A stretch of 64,000 nucleotides of DNA from Chersky-840 sp963811775 (GTDB taxonomy: Bacteria > Actinomycetota > Acidimicrobiia > Acidimicrobiales > UBA8190): NCBI GenBank assembly GCA_963811775.1, contig CAWESO010000026.1, forward strand, positions 1 through 64,000, read 5' to 3'. Below are positions 55,342-63,645 of the stretch, piece by piece. The first letter of the stretch is position 1, and the number at the start of each line of letters is the position of its first letter. Made by a program: the position numbers and the translations under genes. The notes under the pieces are model-generated. The model made no database searches, was not told the origin of the DNA, and worked only from the letters and a program-made list of their open reading frames with translations.

Positions 55342-57075
55342 ATGGCCGAATGGCACGTTCGCCGAGCCGGCGCGCCCGGAGCGCTGCTCGAGCGCGGGGT
55401 TGCATCGACCGGGCCCTCCGACGTCGTCGAGGGCCCCGGTCCCGGCGTCGCCGAGCGCTCGGCGCCAGCCGACGGCGCCATCCGCCCCCACCGCGCCCCG
55501 GCGCCTCGTCCGAGCTCGCCTCGTCCCTGGCCTTCGCTGCGACGGGCCCGCCGGGTGGGCTGGGCCCTGATCGGGCTCCAGCTCGTCATCATGGTGGCGC
55601 TGAGCACCGTCCAGTACAGCCGGTTCGCGCTGACCACGGACTTCGGGGCCTACGCCCAGGCGTGGTGGAAGATCGCCCACGCGCAGCTCGACCCGTGGAG
55701 CACCGTGTTCCAGGCCGCGTTCTGGAAGAACGACGCCGAGCTCCTCATGTGGCCCCTGGCGCTGTTGTTCCACCTCTACCCCCACCCGGTGCTCCTGCTG
55801 TGGGTGCAGGACGTCGTGGTCGCCGCGACCGAGATCGTGACCCTCGGGTGGATCGTGGACGTCGTGAGCGCCTCGGGCCGAGACCTCACGGCGCGGCGCG
55901 GCACGGTCATCGCCATCGGAGCCGCGCTGTCGATGGCGGTGAACCCGTGGGTGTTCCAGACCATCGGCTTCGACTTCCACTTCGAGACGCTGTCGGCGCT
56001 CTTCGTCGTCCTCGTGGGCCGCGACCTGTGGGCGGGCAGGAATCGGCGGCTGTGGTGGTGGGCCGCCCTGTGCCTGGCCTCGTCGGTGCTCGGCGCGCTG
56101 TATCTGTTCGGCATCGGGCTGTCGGGCGCCGTGGCCGGGCGCCGGTCCCGGCGCACCGGGCTGGCGCTGGCGGGGCTCGGGCTCGGGACCTTCGTGGTCC
56201 TGAACGCGCTGGGGGCGGCCGGGCTCGGGAACCGGCTCATCGACTCGGGCTACGCCTATCTGGCCGGAGGACACCACGGCCATGTCGACGTCCTCAGCAT
56301 CGGCGTCGGCGCGCTCACCCATCCCGGCGCCGTGGCGCACGTGGTGGCGCAGCGCTGGGCCACGCTCTTTCAGTTCCTCGTCGTGGCCGGTCTCGTCGGG
56401 GTGTTCTCACCCTGGGGGGGTGGCATGGCCCTCGTCGTGTTCGTCCCGAGCCTGCTGGATTCGAACCCCGCCTTCTTGCGCACGGCCCAGTCCTTTCAGA
56501 GCTGGCCGGCCCTGCCCTTCGTGCTGGTGGGCTCGGTCATGGTCGTCGTGCGCCTGAGTGCTTGGCGAGGCGGACGGGCCCGGCGCCTGTGGGCCGTGGC
56601 CCTCGTGGTGGTGGCGATCCCGCTCGCCGTCGTCCTCGGCCGGGGCCTGCCCCAGGCCGGCGCGTGGATCGCGGTGAGCGCCCCGGCGGCGGCCCAGCTG
56701 TCTGCGGCCGAGGCCCGCATCCCGCCCGGGGCCGAGGTGATCGCCTCACAAGGCGTCGTGGGCCGGTTCGCGACGCGCGACGACGTGTACACGTTCCCGT
56801 TCCTCTACCACCGGCCCGGCACGTCGCCGACCACGTTTCCGGTGCAACGCACCACCGTGGTGTTCGTGCTGACCACACAGGGGACGAACGAGCCGTCGCC
56901 GGCCGCCACCGCCGCCGCGGTGCGCGACGTCGAGCACCGCCTGCATGGGCGCGTCGTCGTCGACCGCGCCGGGGTCACCGTGCTCGAGTGGTCGCCGCCG
57001 CGCCACACGACCTCGGTCACCCTGGACGGCGCGCCGGGCGCGGGACCGGCGGGGCACGACGAGTCAGCGCGCTGA
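55342..57075 (+). CDS. DUF2079 family membrane protein
   Basis: 577 residues from ATG 55342 after GAGAG. About 65 polar residues are followed by a membrane protein of some 9-10 spans, with the DUF2079 landmarks ALTTDFGAYAQAWWKIAHAQ and WKNDAELLMWPLALLF, VNPWVFQTIGFDFHFE and a C-terminal outer domain (EARIPPGAEVIASQGVVGRF). DUF2079 proteins look like multi-span glycosyltransferases but have no proven activity. Position after GT2-GtrA and GT39 supports a role in cell-surface glycosylation. Confidence 0.88.
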   Translation: MAEWHVRRAGAPGALLERGVASTGPSDVVEGPGPGVAERSAPADGAIRPHRAPAPRPSSPRPWPSLRRARRVGWALIGLQLVIMVALSTVQYSRFALTTDFGAYAQAWWKIAHAQLDPWSTVFQAAFWKNDAELLMWPLALLFHLYPHPVLLLWVQDVVVAATEIVTLGWIVDVVSASGRDLTARRGTVIAIGAALSMAVNPWVFQTIGFDFHFETLSALFVVLVGRDLWAGRNRRLWWWAALCLASSVLGALYLFGIGLSGAVAGRRSRRTGLALAGLGLGTFVVLNALGAAGLGNRLIDSGYAYLAGGHHGHVDVLSIGVGALTHPGAVAHVVAQRWATLFQFLVVAGLVGVFSPWGGGMALVVFVPSLLDSNPAFLRTAQSFQSWPALPFVLVGSVMVVVRLSAWRGGRARRLWAVALVVVAIPLAVVLGRGLPQAGAWIAVSAPAAAQLSAAEARIPPGAEVIASQGVVGRFATRDDVYTFPFLYHRPGTSPTTFPVQRTTVVFVLTTQGTNEPSPAATAAAVRDVEHRLHGRVVVDRAGVTVLEWSPPRHTTSVTLDGAPGAGPAGHDESAR

Positions 57076-57078
57076 GCG

Positions 57079-57831
57079 TCAGCCGCCGCCGTCCACGCTG
57101 ATCACCTGGCCGGTGAGGTAGCCCGCCTCGTCCGAGCACAAGAACCGCACCACCCCGGCCACGTCCTCGGGCCGGCACACCCGGCCGAAGGCGGCCCGGG
57201 CGTCCATGGTCGTGATGTCGTCGACCCCCATGGCCCGTACCAGGCGCCGGCCCATCTCGGTGACCACGAGCCCGGGCGCCACCACGTTCACGTGCACGTT
57301 GTGGGGACGCTCCTCCTTGGCGAGGGTCAGGGCCAGGGCCTCGAGGGCGGCCTTGGCCATGTTGTAGGGCGAGCTGTTGGGGGCGAGGAGCTTGGCGGCC
57401 ACGCTGGAGACGAACACGACGTCCCCCCGGGGCGCGTTGCGCATCGAGGGCAGGACGAGGCGGCACAGGTGATGGGCTCCGAAGGCGTGCACGGCGACGA
57501 CACGTTCCAGCTCGGCCGGGTCGGTGTCGACCACGGTGTGGCCCCGGCTGGCGATGCCGGCCGAGTGCACGAGCGTGTCGAGCACCCCGAAGTCCTCGAG
57601 CACGGCGTCGACCATGGCCCGGTCCTCGTCCGCCGACTCCACGCTGGCCGCGTACGACCGGCACCGCCGGCCCAGCGACTCGACGGCCTGCACGGTCTCG
57701 GCCGCGGCATCGGCGTCGCGCCGGTAGTTGATGGCGACGTCGAAGCCGTCGGCGGCCAGGGCCAGCGCGCAGGCGCGCCCGATCCCTCGGCTCCCGCCGG
57801 TGACGAGCGCGACCCGTCCCGAGCTTCCCAC
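57079..57831 (-). CDS. short-chain dehydrogenase/reductase
   Basis: 250 residues from GTG 57831. NAD(P)-binding motif VTGGSRGIGRACAL, Asn motif LVHSAGIASRG (a variant of NNAG), catalytic Ser in VFVSSVAAK, Tyr-Lys in SSPYNMAKAAL and the closing CRPEDVAGVVRFLCSDEA. Similar to FabG-like 3-oxoacyl reductases, but the altered NNAG motif argues for a different substrate. The DUF35 gene ends 10 bases upstream on the same strand, so the two are probably co-transcribed. Its stop lies 3 bases from the DUF2079 stop. Confidence 0.9.
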   Translation of the reverse strand: MGSSGRVALVTGGSRGIGRACALALAADGFDVAINYRRDADAAAETVQAVESLGRRCRSYAASVESADEDRAMVDAVLEDFGVLDTLVHSAGIASRGHTVVDTDPAELERVVAVHAFGAHHLCRLVLPSMRNAPRGDVVFVSSVAAKLLAPNSSPYNMAKAALEALALTLAKEERPHNVHVNVVAPGLVVTEMGRRLVRAMGVDDITTMDARAAFGRVCRPEDVAGVVRFLCSDEAGYLTGQVISVDGGG

Positions 57832-57841
57832 GGCCGCCGGC

Positions 57842-58252
57842 CTACGCCGCCGGCCGGAACATGGGCACGTGCGCGCCCTCGCCGATGTCGGTGATCTCGA
57901 GCCGCAGCGCCATGCCCGCCTCGAGGGCGTCGAACTCGCAGCCGACGACATTGGTCATCATGCGCGGCCCCTCGGCCAGGTCGACGACCGCGGCGACATA
58001 GGGGACACGCTCGTTGAAGGGCGGGAGGTCGTTCTGGTGCACGACGGACCACGTGTAGAGGGTGGCGTCCCCGCTGGCCTGCTCCCACGACACCGTGTCG
58101 GCGCCACAGCGCGGGCAGAAGGGTCGGGGGTAGTAGTGCGCCTCCCCGCACGTCGAGCAGCGCATGAGCAGCAGGCGGCCTTCCGCCGCGGCGTCCCACC
58201 ACGGCTGGGTGAAGTCGTCGGGGGTGGGGAGATCGAAGCGGCCTGTCGCCAT
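57842..58252 (-). CDS. DUF35/OB-fold zinc-ribbon protein (acyl-CoA-associated)
   Basis: 136 residues from ATG 58252. The N-terminal rubredoxin-like zinc ribbon has Cys32, Cys35, Cys46 and Cys49 (MRCSTCGEAHYYPRPFCPRC), followed by an OB-fold acyl-CoA-binding part (YTWSVVHQNDLPPF; MALRLEITDIGEG). Such proteins pair with thiolases or MaoC hydratases, as in steroid side-chain degradation. No thiolase is adjacent in this window, so the partner is unknown. Divergent from the SDR at 58451, with about 200 bases between that hold both promoters and nothing else I can identify. Confidence 0.9.
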   Translation of the reverse strand: MATGRFDLPTPDDFTQPWWDAAAEGRLLLMRCSTCGEAHYYPRPFCPRCGADTVSWEQASGDATLYTWSVVHQNDLPPFNERVPYVAAVVDLAEGPRMMTNVVGCEFDALEAGMALRLEITDIGEGAHVPMFRPAA

Positions 58253-58450
58253 CGTGTCAGCCTCGTTCGCGGTGTGGGGACGTCCCGGTGCGAGCCCCCG
58301 GGTCGGGCCTGTCGGGGCGTCTCGCCGTGTTGACCCTGGCGAGCGCCATGGGTCATGCTGCCCGGGTTCCAGATCCGACGTCAACGTGGCGCGGGAGACC
58401 GGCGTCGGACGCCGGGCACGAGGCTGTGAAGCGAAGCAGGAGGACACCTG

Positions 58451-59353
58451 ATGGGGATGCTCGAGGGGAAGACCGCCATCGTCAGCGGCGCCGGCCGCGG
58501 AATCGGACGCGCCGAGGCCCTCCTGCTCGCCGCCGAGGGCGCCAAGGTCATCGTCAACGACGTCGGCGCGTCACGTGAAGGTGCGGGCAACGACGTGCAC
58601 CCTGCGGAGCAGACGGTGCAGGACATCAAGTCGGCCGGCGGCGAGGCCCTGCTCAACAGCAGCGACGTGAGCTCGTGGGCCGGGGCCGAGACCCTCGTGG
58701 CCCAGGCCGTCGACGCGTGGGGCAAGCTCGACATCCTCGTCAACAACGCCGGGATCCTCAGGGACAAGATGAGCTTCAACATGGACGAGTCCGACTGGGA
58801 CGACGTCATCCGCGTGCACCTGAAGGGCCACTTCGCCCTGTCGCACTTCGCGGCGGTGCACTGGCGCAACCGCTCCAAGGCGGGAGAGGACGTGACGGGC
58901 CGCATCATCAACACGGCGTCGGAGGCCGGCCTCTTCGGCAACGCCGGACAGGCCAACTACGGCGCGGCCAAGGCGGGCATCGCGGCGATGACCATCATCT
59001 TGGGCCGCGAGCTCGCCCGGTACGGGGTCACGGTGAACGCCATCTCCCCCCGGGCCCGCACTCGCATGACCGAGGACCTCTTCGGCGACATGGCCAAGGC
59101 CGAGGAGGGCAAGTTCGACGCCTTCGCCCCCGAGAACGTGGCACCGCTGGTGGCGTTCCTCGCCTCGGACGAGGCCGCCGACATCAACGGGCAGAACTTC
59201 GTGGTGTACGGCGGATCGGTGTGGGTGATGCAGGGGTGGCAGCCCGCCGGGGAGCTCAAGCGCGACTCGGGGTGGACGCCGAAGGAACTGGCCGACAACA
59301 AGGCGACCCTGTTCGCCTCCCGCAAGCCCGGCCTGCCGCCCTTCACCTTCTGA
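58451..59353 (+). CDS. short-chain dehydrogenase/reductase (multifunctional-enzyme type 2 like)
   Basis: 300 residues. Begins MGMLEGKTAIVSGAGRGIGR. Typical VIVNDVGASREG, NNAGILRDKMSFNMDE, catalytic Ser in IINTASEAG and Tyr-Lys in ANYGAAKAG are close to the dehydrogenase unit of 17-beta-HSD4/MFE-2 and to bacterial steroid or acyl-CoA SDRs. The region after Ser-Tyr includes VNAISPRARTRMTE and a C-terminal extension of about 50 residues (WQPAGELKRDSGWTPKELAD). A fatty-acid or steroid beta-oxidation role fits the neighbourhood. Preceded by GCAGGAGGACACC as ribosome site. Confidence 0.92.
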   Translation: MGMLEGKTAIVSGAGRGIGRAEALLLAAEGAKVIVNDVGASREGAGNDVHPAEQTVQDIKSAGGEALLNSSDVSSWAGAETLVAQAVDAWGKLDILVNNAGILRDKMSFNMDESDWDDVIRVHLKGHFALSHFAAVHWRNRSKAGEDVTGRIINTASEAGLFGNAGQANYGAAKAGIAAMTIILGRELARYGVTVNAISPRARTRMTEDLFGDMAKAEEGKFDAFAPENVAPLVAFLASDEAADINGQNFVVYGGSVWVMQGWQPAGELKRDSGWTPKELADNKATLFASRKPGLPPFTF

Positions 59354-59391
59354 TCCCCGGATTCCCCGACGGGCAGCCTGGTCCCCGGTTC

Positions 59392-59413
59392 CCCGGGACG
59401 GGCTCGTCCCGGG
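59392..59413 (+). terminator. perfect 9-bp GC hairpin after the SDR gene
   Basis: CCCGGGACG-ggct-CGTCCCGGG, a perfect stem with a 4-base loop, 39 bases past the SDR stop. There is no T-run, so termination is likely but not certain. The rest of the 185-base gap before the lipoprotein shows nothing further. Confidence 0.5.
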
Positions 59414-59538
59414 CTCGCCGGGCGGCCGAGCGCGCCCGGCCCGTCCCTGACGAGAATGTCAGGTACGGCGCCGGAGATCCGGTTAACCTCTGGCAGCCCG
59501 TGGGGAGCGGTGCACCGATTCAAGGGGAGGCCCACAAC

Positions 59539-60105
59539 ATGCTCGGACTACTCACAAGCGATCTGGCCGGCGGTCTTCGGCGCCAGGGACGACGCCGAGC
59601 GTCGCGGGTGACGGCGGTCGCGGTGGTCGCCGCACTGTCGTTGGGCCTGGCGGCCTGCAGCTCGGGAGGCGGGTCGACGACCACGACCATCAAGCTCAAC
59701 CCCGCCACGGCCACGTCCGACGTGTCGGCCGCGTACGACAATCTCTTCCACTTCACGACGGGGTCGGTCGCCTCCAAAGAGGCGGTCATCCAGGACGGGT
59801 CCAAGCTGAAGGGCGCCATGTCCCAGGCGCTGAGCTCGTCGGAGGCGAGCGCCGCGGACGGCGCCAAGATCCACACCGTCACCCTGCTGAGCTCCAAGAA
59901 GTGCGGCACCCAGTCGCTCCCCTACCCGTGCGCGCACGTCGTCTACGACATTCTCGGCACGTCGGGGACGGCCATCCTGGCCAACAACAACGGGTACGCC
60001 GTGTACATCGGCGGGAAGTGGCTGGTGGCCAAGACCACCATCTGCACCCTGCTCGGCCTGTTCTACACCGCCGAAGGCAAGACCGGGTCGCCCCCCGGCT
60101 GCTGA
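59539..60105 (+). CDS. putative secreted lipoprotein
   Basis: 188 residues from ATG 59539 after GGGGAGG. Basic leader, hydrophobic stretch VTAVAVVAALSLGL and lipobox LAAC with the modified Cys at residue 40, then a Ser/Gly/Thr linker. The mature part (about 130 residues) is soluble: YDNLFHFTTGSVASKEAVIQ, then SLPYPCAHVVYDILGT and AVYIGGKWLVAKTTICTLLG. It has the look of a small NTF2/SnoaL-like or low-molecular-weight T7H/MCE-neighbour lipoprotein, but no family is certain. Three Cys in the mature part could form disulfides. Standing alone; followed by a strong terminator. Confidence 0.8.
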   Translation: MLGLLTSDLAGGLRRQGRRRASRVTAVAVVAALSLGLAACSSGGGSTTTTIKLNPATATSDVSAAYDNLFHFTTGSVASKEAVIQDGSKLKGAMSQALSSSEASAADGAKIHTVTLLSSKKCGTQSLPYPCAHVVYDILGTSGTAILANNNGYAVYIGGKWLVAKTTICTLLGLFYTAEGKTGSPPGC

Positions 60106-60108
60106 CGG

Positions 60109-60156
60109 GGTCGAAAGCTGCTCCGCCACGTCCGGTCGGCGGAGCAGCTTTCGACC
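60109..60156. terminator. perfect 19-bp hairpin terminator
   Basis: GGTCGAAAGCTGCTCCGCC (60109-60127), a 10-base loop, and its exact inverse (60138-60156), then GACTTTT on the plus side. It starts four bases after the lipoprotein stop and lies before the convergent MaoC gene, so it serves as a bidirectional terminator. Positions 60157-60291 are otherwise featureless. Confidence 0.85.
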
Positions 60157-60291
60157 GACTTTTCGGCGACGCTGTCGGCGCGTCGACGCCGGCGTTGACC
60201 GCCACGCTTTGCGCGGCGCGTTGCGCCCGAGGGTCCAGTGCCCGACCGGCGCGGATGCCCGGTCGGCGAGGCTGGGAGACGAGCGGAGGGC

Positions 60292-60723
60292 TCAGGCCTT
60301 GCTCGGGAGCGCGGCCGTCGCCTCGCCCACGACCTTGACCTCGCCCTCGCCGTTGGCGAGGCTGCACTCGAGCTCGACGAGGTTGCGGCCGTCCTCGACC
60401 CGCTTGCCCCTGACCACGATCTTGGTGGTGAGCTCCTCGCCCGGCCAGGTCTGGCGGGAAAAGCGCACCTTGTAGTGCGTGACGTTCCCGGCGCCGACGT
60501 AGTCGGTGAGGGCGGTGCCGAGCAGGCCCATCGAGAACATCCCGTGCCCGAACACGCTGGGCTGACCCGCCGCGGTGGCGAGGACCTCGTCGTGGTGCAT
60601 GGGGTTGTAGTCCCCCGACGCCCCGGCGTAGCGCACGAGGTCGGTCCGGGTCAGGGTGTGGCTCGAGGCCGGTGCCTCGTCCCCCTCGTTGACGTCTTCG
60701 AAATACCGAGTGGCCTCGCCCAT
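60292..60723 (-). CDS. MaoC-like (R)-hydratase family protein
   Basis: 143 residues from ATG 60723 (MGEATRYFEDVNEGDE) with GAAGGGAC upstream. Hot-dog fold with the hydratase catalytic pair in ASGDYNPMHHDEVLA (Asp38, His43) and the later PSVFGHGMFSMGLLG. It would hydrate a trans-2-enoyl-CoA to the (R)-3-hydroxyacyl-CoA. In actinobacteria such short MaoC proteins often work as HadB-type subunits with a second hot-dog protein; the partial gene at 63646 is a plausible partner. Its stop faces the lipoprotein terminator. Confidence 0.92.
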   Translation of the reverse strand: MGEATRYFEDVNEGDEAPASSHTLTRTDLVRYAGASGDYNPMHHDEVLATAAGQPSVFGHGMFSMGLLGTALTDYVGAGNVTHYKVRFSRQTWPGEELTTKIVVRGKRVEDGRNLVELECSLANGEGEVKVVGEATAALPSKA

Positions 60724-60810
60724 GTCCGTCCCTTCTCGCCCGATCGCCGCAGCTTGGGCGGCGTGTCCCTGTACTGTCAAACCGCTGTCGCCAACCGTGG
60801 CCGGGCGCGC

Positions 60811-63019
60811 TCAGCTTCCGGGCTCGGGGTCGCGGGGCAGCCCGAGGATGCGCTCGCCGATGACGTTGCGCTGTACCTCGCTCGTCCCCCCGGCGATGGT
60901 CAGGCACCGGGTGGAGAGGAACCCCTGGCTCCAGCGCGCGGCGTCGTCCTCGGTGGTGGCGCCCATGGCGCCGAGCAGCATGAGGCCCAGCTCCTGCACC
61001 CGTTGCTCGTGCTCGGCCCCGAGGAGCTTGCGCACGCTGGCCTCGGGGCCGGGCTCGACACCCGACACCGACCGCAGCGTCGTGCGGGCCCCGAGCAGGG
61101 CGACCGACTGGGCCTCGGCCAGGAGCGCGCCCACGCTGTCGAGGACCACGGGGTCCTCCCCCTCCGCGGCCCCGATGGACTTGAGGATCCCTTCGATCCC
61201 GAAGCCGAAGGTGGCCCCCGAGGCCATCGACACGCGCTCGTTGGCGAGCGTGGTGCGGGCCAGGCGCCACCCGCCGTTCACCGGGCCCACGACGCAGTCG
61301 TCGGGCACGAAGACGTCGGTGAAGAACACCTCGTTGAACATGGCCGCGCCCGTGATCTCGCGCAGCGGTCGCACCTCGATGCCTTCGCTGTGCATGTCGA
61401 CGATGAAGTACGTGATGCCTTCGTGCTTGGAGGCATCGGGATCGCTGCGGGCCAGACAGATGCCCCAGTCGGCGCGCATGGCGATCGACGTCCACACCTT
61501 CTGCCCGTTGAGGACCCAGCCGCCGTCGTGGCACGTGGCCCGCGTCGAGAGCGCGGCGAGGTCACTGCCGGCCCCGGGCTCGCTGAAGAGCTGGCACCAC
61601 ACGAGCTCGCCGCGCAGCGTCGGCCCGACCCAGCGCTCCTGCTGCTCGGCGGTGCCGTGGGCGATGATGGTGGGGAGGGCCCAGGCACCCACCGCCAGGT
61701 GGGGCCGGTGCACGCGCGCCGCGGCCAGCTCCTCGTCGATCACGAGCTGTTCGACAGGCCCGGCCCCGCGCCCACGGCGCGGGCCAGTGCGGGGCCATGA
61801 GCCCGGCGTCGACCAGCCGTCGGCGTCGCTCGGCGGGGTCCGACTCCGCCACCACCTCGGCCACCACCGCCCGGACACCCTCCCGGACGCGCTCGGCGTC
61901 CTCGGGGAGATCGAGCGCGAGGCGGCGTCGGCTGCCGTGCAGCACGGCCCGCGTGGCCTCGACCCGCAGGACGCGGGCGGGGCCGACGAGCTGGCGCAGC
62001 GACAGGGCCCGGCGCAGGTGGAGGTGGGCGTCGTGCTCCCAGGTGAAGCCCATGCCTCCCAGGATCTGGATGCAGCCCTTGGCGCACTCCACGTAGGCGT
62101 CGAGGACGAAGGCCCCGGCCAGGATGGCCGACAACTCGACCTGGGCCGGGTCCCCGGCGTCGGCGGCCTGGGCCGTGTCCCAGGCCAGGGCGGTGGTCTG
62201 CTCCACCGCCACCAGCATGTCGGCCAGGCGGTGCTTGACGGCCTGGAACTGGCCGATGGGACGCCCGAATTGCCGACGCTCGATGGCATAGGCGGTGCCG
62301 GTGTCGAGGCACCAGCGCCCTCCGCCGGCACACTCCGCCGCGCCCAGCACGAGCGCCAGGTCGCGCACGGTGGCGCTCGTCACCCCCGGCAGCTGCCGAT
62401 CGGGGCCGAGCTGCAGACCCGACACCTGCACCGTCCCCACCCGGCGGGTGGGGTCCAGGCTGGCCAGGGCGGCGGTGCTGACCCCGTCGGCCACGTCGAT
62501 GACGCCCCACAGCTCCGGGGCACCCTCGACCGTGATGGGCGCCAACACCCGCCCGACCAGGGTGGCGCCAAGGACAGGGGAAAGCTCGCCGTGCACCGAC
62601 AGCGTGCCGTCACCGACCCGCACCCCGGTCAACGTGCCGGCCCCGGGCAGGGCCACGGCGGTGGGGACGGTGCCGTCGACCATCGAGGGCAGCAGGGCCT
62701 TGCGCTGGGTGTCGTCGGCCCCGGCCGAGAGGACCGCGACGGCGAGCATGGTGGAGAGGGCCGGCCCCGGCATCACGGCCCGGGCCGTCTCCTCGACGAC
62801 GACGGCGGCCTCGAGCATCCCGAAGCCCTGCCCGCCGTACTCCTCGGCCACGTGGATGCCCAACCACCCCTGCGCGGCCAGCTCGTCCCAGAACGGCGGC
62901 ATGGTCTCGGTGGGCGCGTCCAGCAGGGCGCGCGGCACCTCGGGCGGGCAGCGTGCGTCGAGCCACCGTCGCACCGTGCGACGCAGCTCCTCGTGGTCCT
63001 CCCCGATGCCGATGGGCAT
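60811..63019 (-). CDS. two-module acyl-CoA dehydrogenase (FadE34-like architecture), one frameshift
   Basis: About 735 residues when one inserted base near 61770 is removed; the split leaves two long frames. Module 1 (about 1-385): EEYGGQGFGMLEAAVVVEET and the late YAIERRQFGRPIGQFQAVKH with GCIQILGGMGFTWEHD. Module 2 (about 400-735): LVWCQLFSEPGAGSDLA, GWVLNGQKVWTSIA, FFTDVFVPDDCVVG and GGTSEVQRNVIGERILGLPR. Both are acyl-CoA dehydrogenase folds, as in mycobacterial FadE34, a FAD enzyme acting on bulky sterol side chains. Which module keeps the catalytic base is not clear from reading alone. The flanking MaoC proteins support a beta-oxidation role. Confidence 0.88.
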
Positions 63020-63103
63020 GCGACTCCCCTGTCTGGTGTGGTGGGCGCTGCTGACCTGGAGGACGTAGTGGCGGAGCGGGCGGCGACCGGTCCCGACGGT
63101 TCC

Positions 63104-63553
63104 TCAGAACCAGCCGATGAGGTGGTCGATGGACCACACCTGCCAGCCGTGGGTCCCCAGGATCACCGCCGCGGCCAGGACCATCATGGCGTTCTGGCCC
63201 TGTTCCGCCCAGTCGTGGATCATGAGGACGAAGTACAAGAGGTTGAGGGCGATGCTGGCGAAGGCGGCCACCGGGGTGAGCACGCCCAAGGTGAGCCCGA
63301 GCCCGAGCGACAACTCGCTCATGAGGACGACCCACGTCATCGCCTTGGGGTGGGGCTTGACCACGGCGTCGAAGCCGGCTCCCACGAACTTGAAGCGGTG
63401 CTTGGCGGCGATGTCCGCGGCCCAGTTGATGCCGGCCTGGCGTTTGATCCACGCCGTGAGGTTCTTGTGCCGGAAGCTCTCGAGCCACCACAGCCCGAGA
63501 CCGATGCGGAGGACCGCCGCCCACTGGGCCCCGCTGAGCAGAGAGGTCTTCAT
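63104..63553 (-). CDS. DoxX family membrane protein
   Basis: 149 residues with four hydrophobic segments, starting AAVLRIGLGLWWLESF and including SELSLGLGLTLGVLTPVAA and MMVLAAAVILGTHG. DoxX/TQO-small-subunit-like proteins are linked to redox or thiosulfate processes, but most have no shown function. An insert between the first and second spans (NLTAWIKRQAGINWAADIAA) is typical of actinobacterial members. Same strand as the acyl-CoA dehydrogenase but upstream of it, so it may share the transcript. Confidence 0.85.
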   Translation of the reverse strand: MKTSLLSGAQWAAVLRIGLGLWWLESFRHKNLTAWIKRQAGINWAADIAAKHRFKFVGAGFDAVVKPHPKAMTWVVLMSELSLGLGLTLGVLTPVAAFASIALNLLYFVLMIHDWAEQGQNAMMVLAAAVILGTHGWQVWSIDHLIGWF

Positions 63554-63645
63554 GCCGCTCGTTCTAGCATCGCCCGACCTGGGAATTCACACCCGGGCGC
63601 CGAAACCGGGACCCGGTCCCCGCACCGCACCGGGCCCGGAGTCGG

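Noticed and set aside
52908..57101. 1397-codon frame on the plus strand
   Set aside because: It is an Arg/Gly/Pro-rich shadow across the GT39 and DUF2079 genes, which have clear domains in their own frames.
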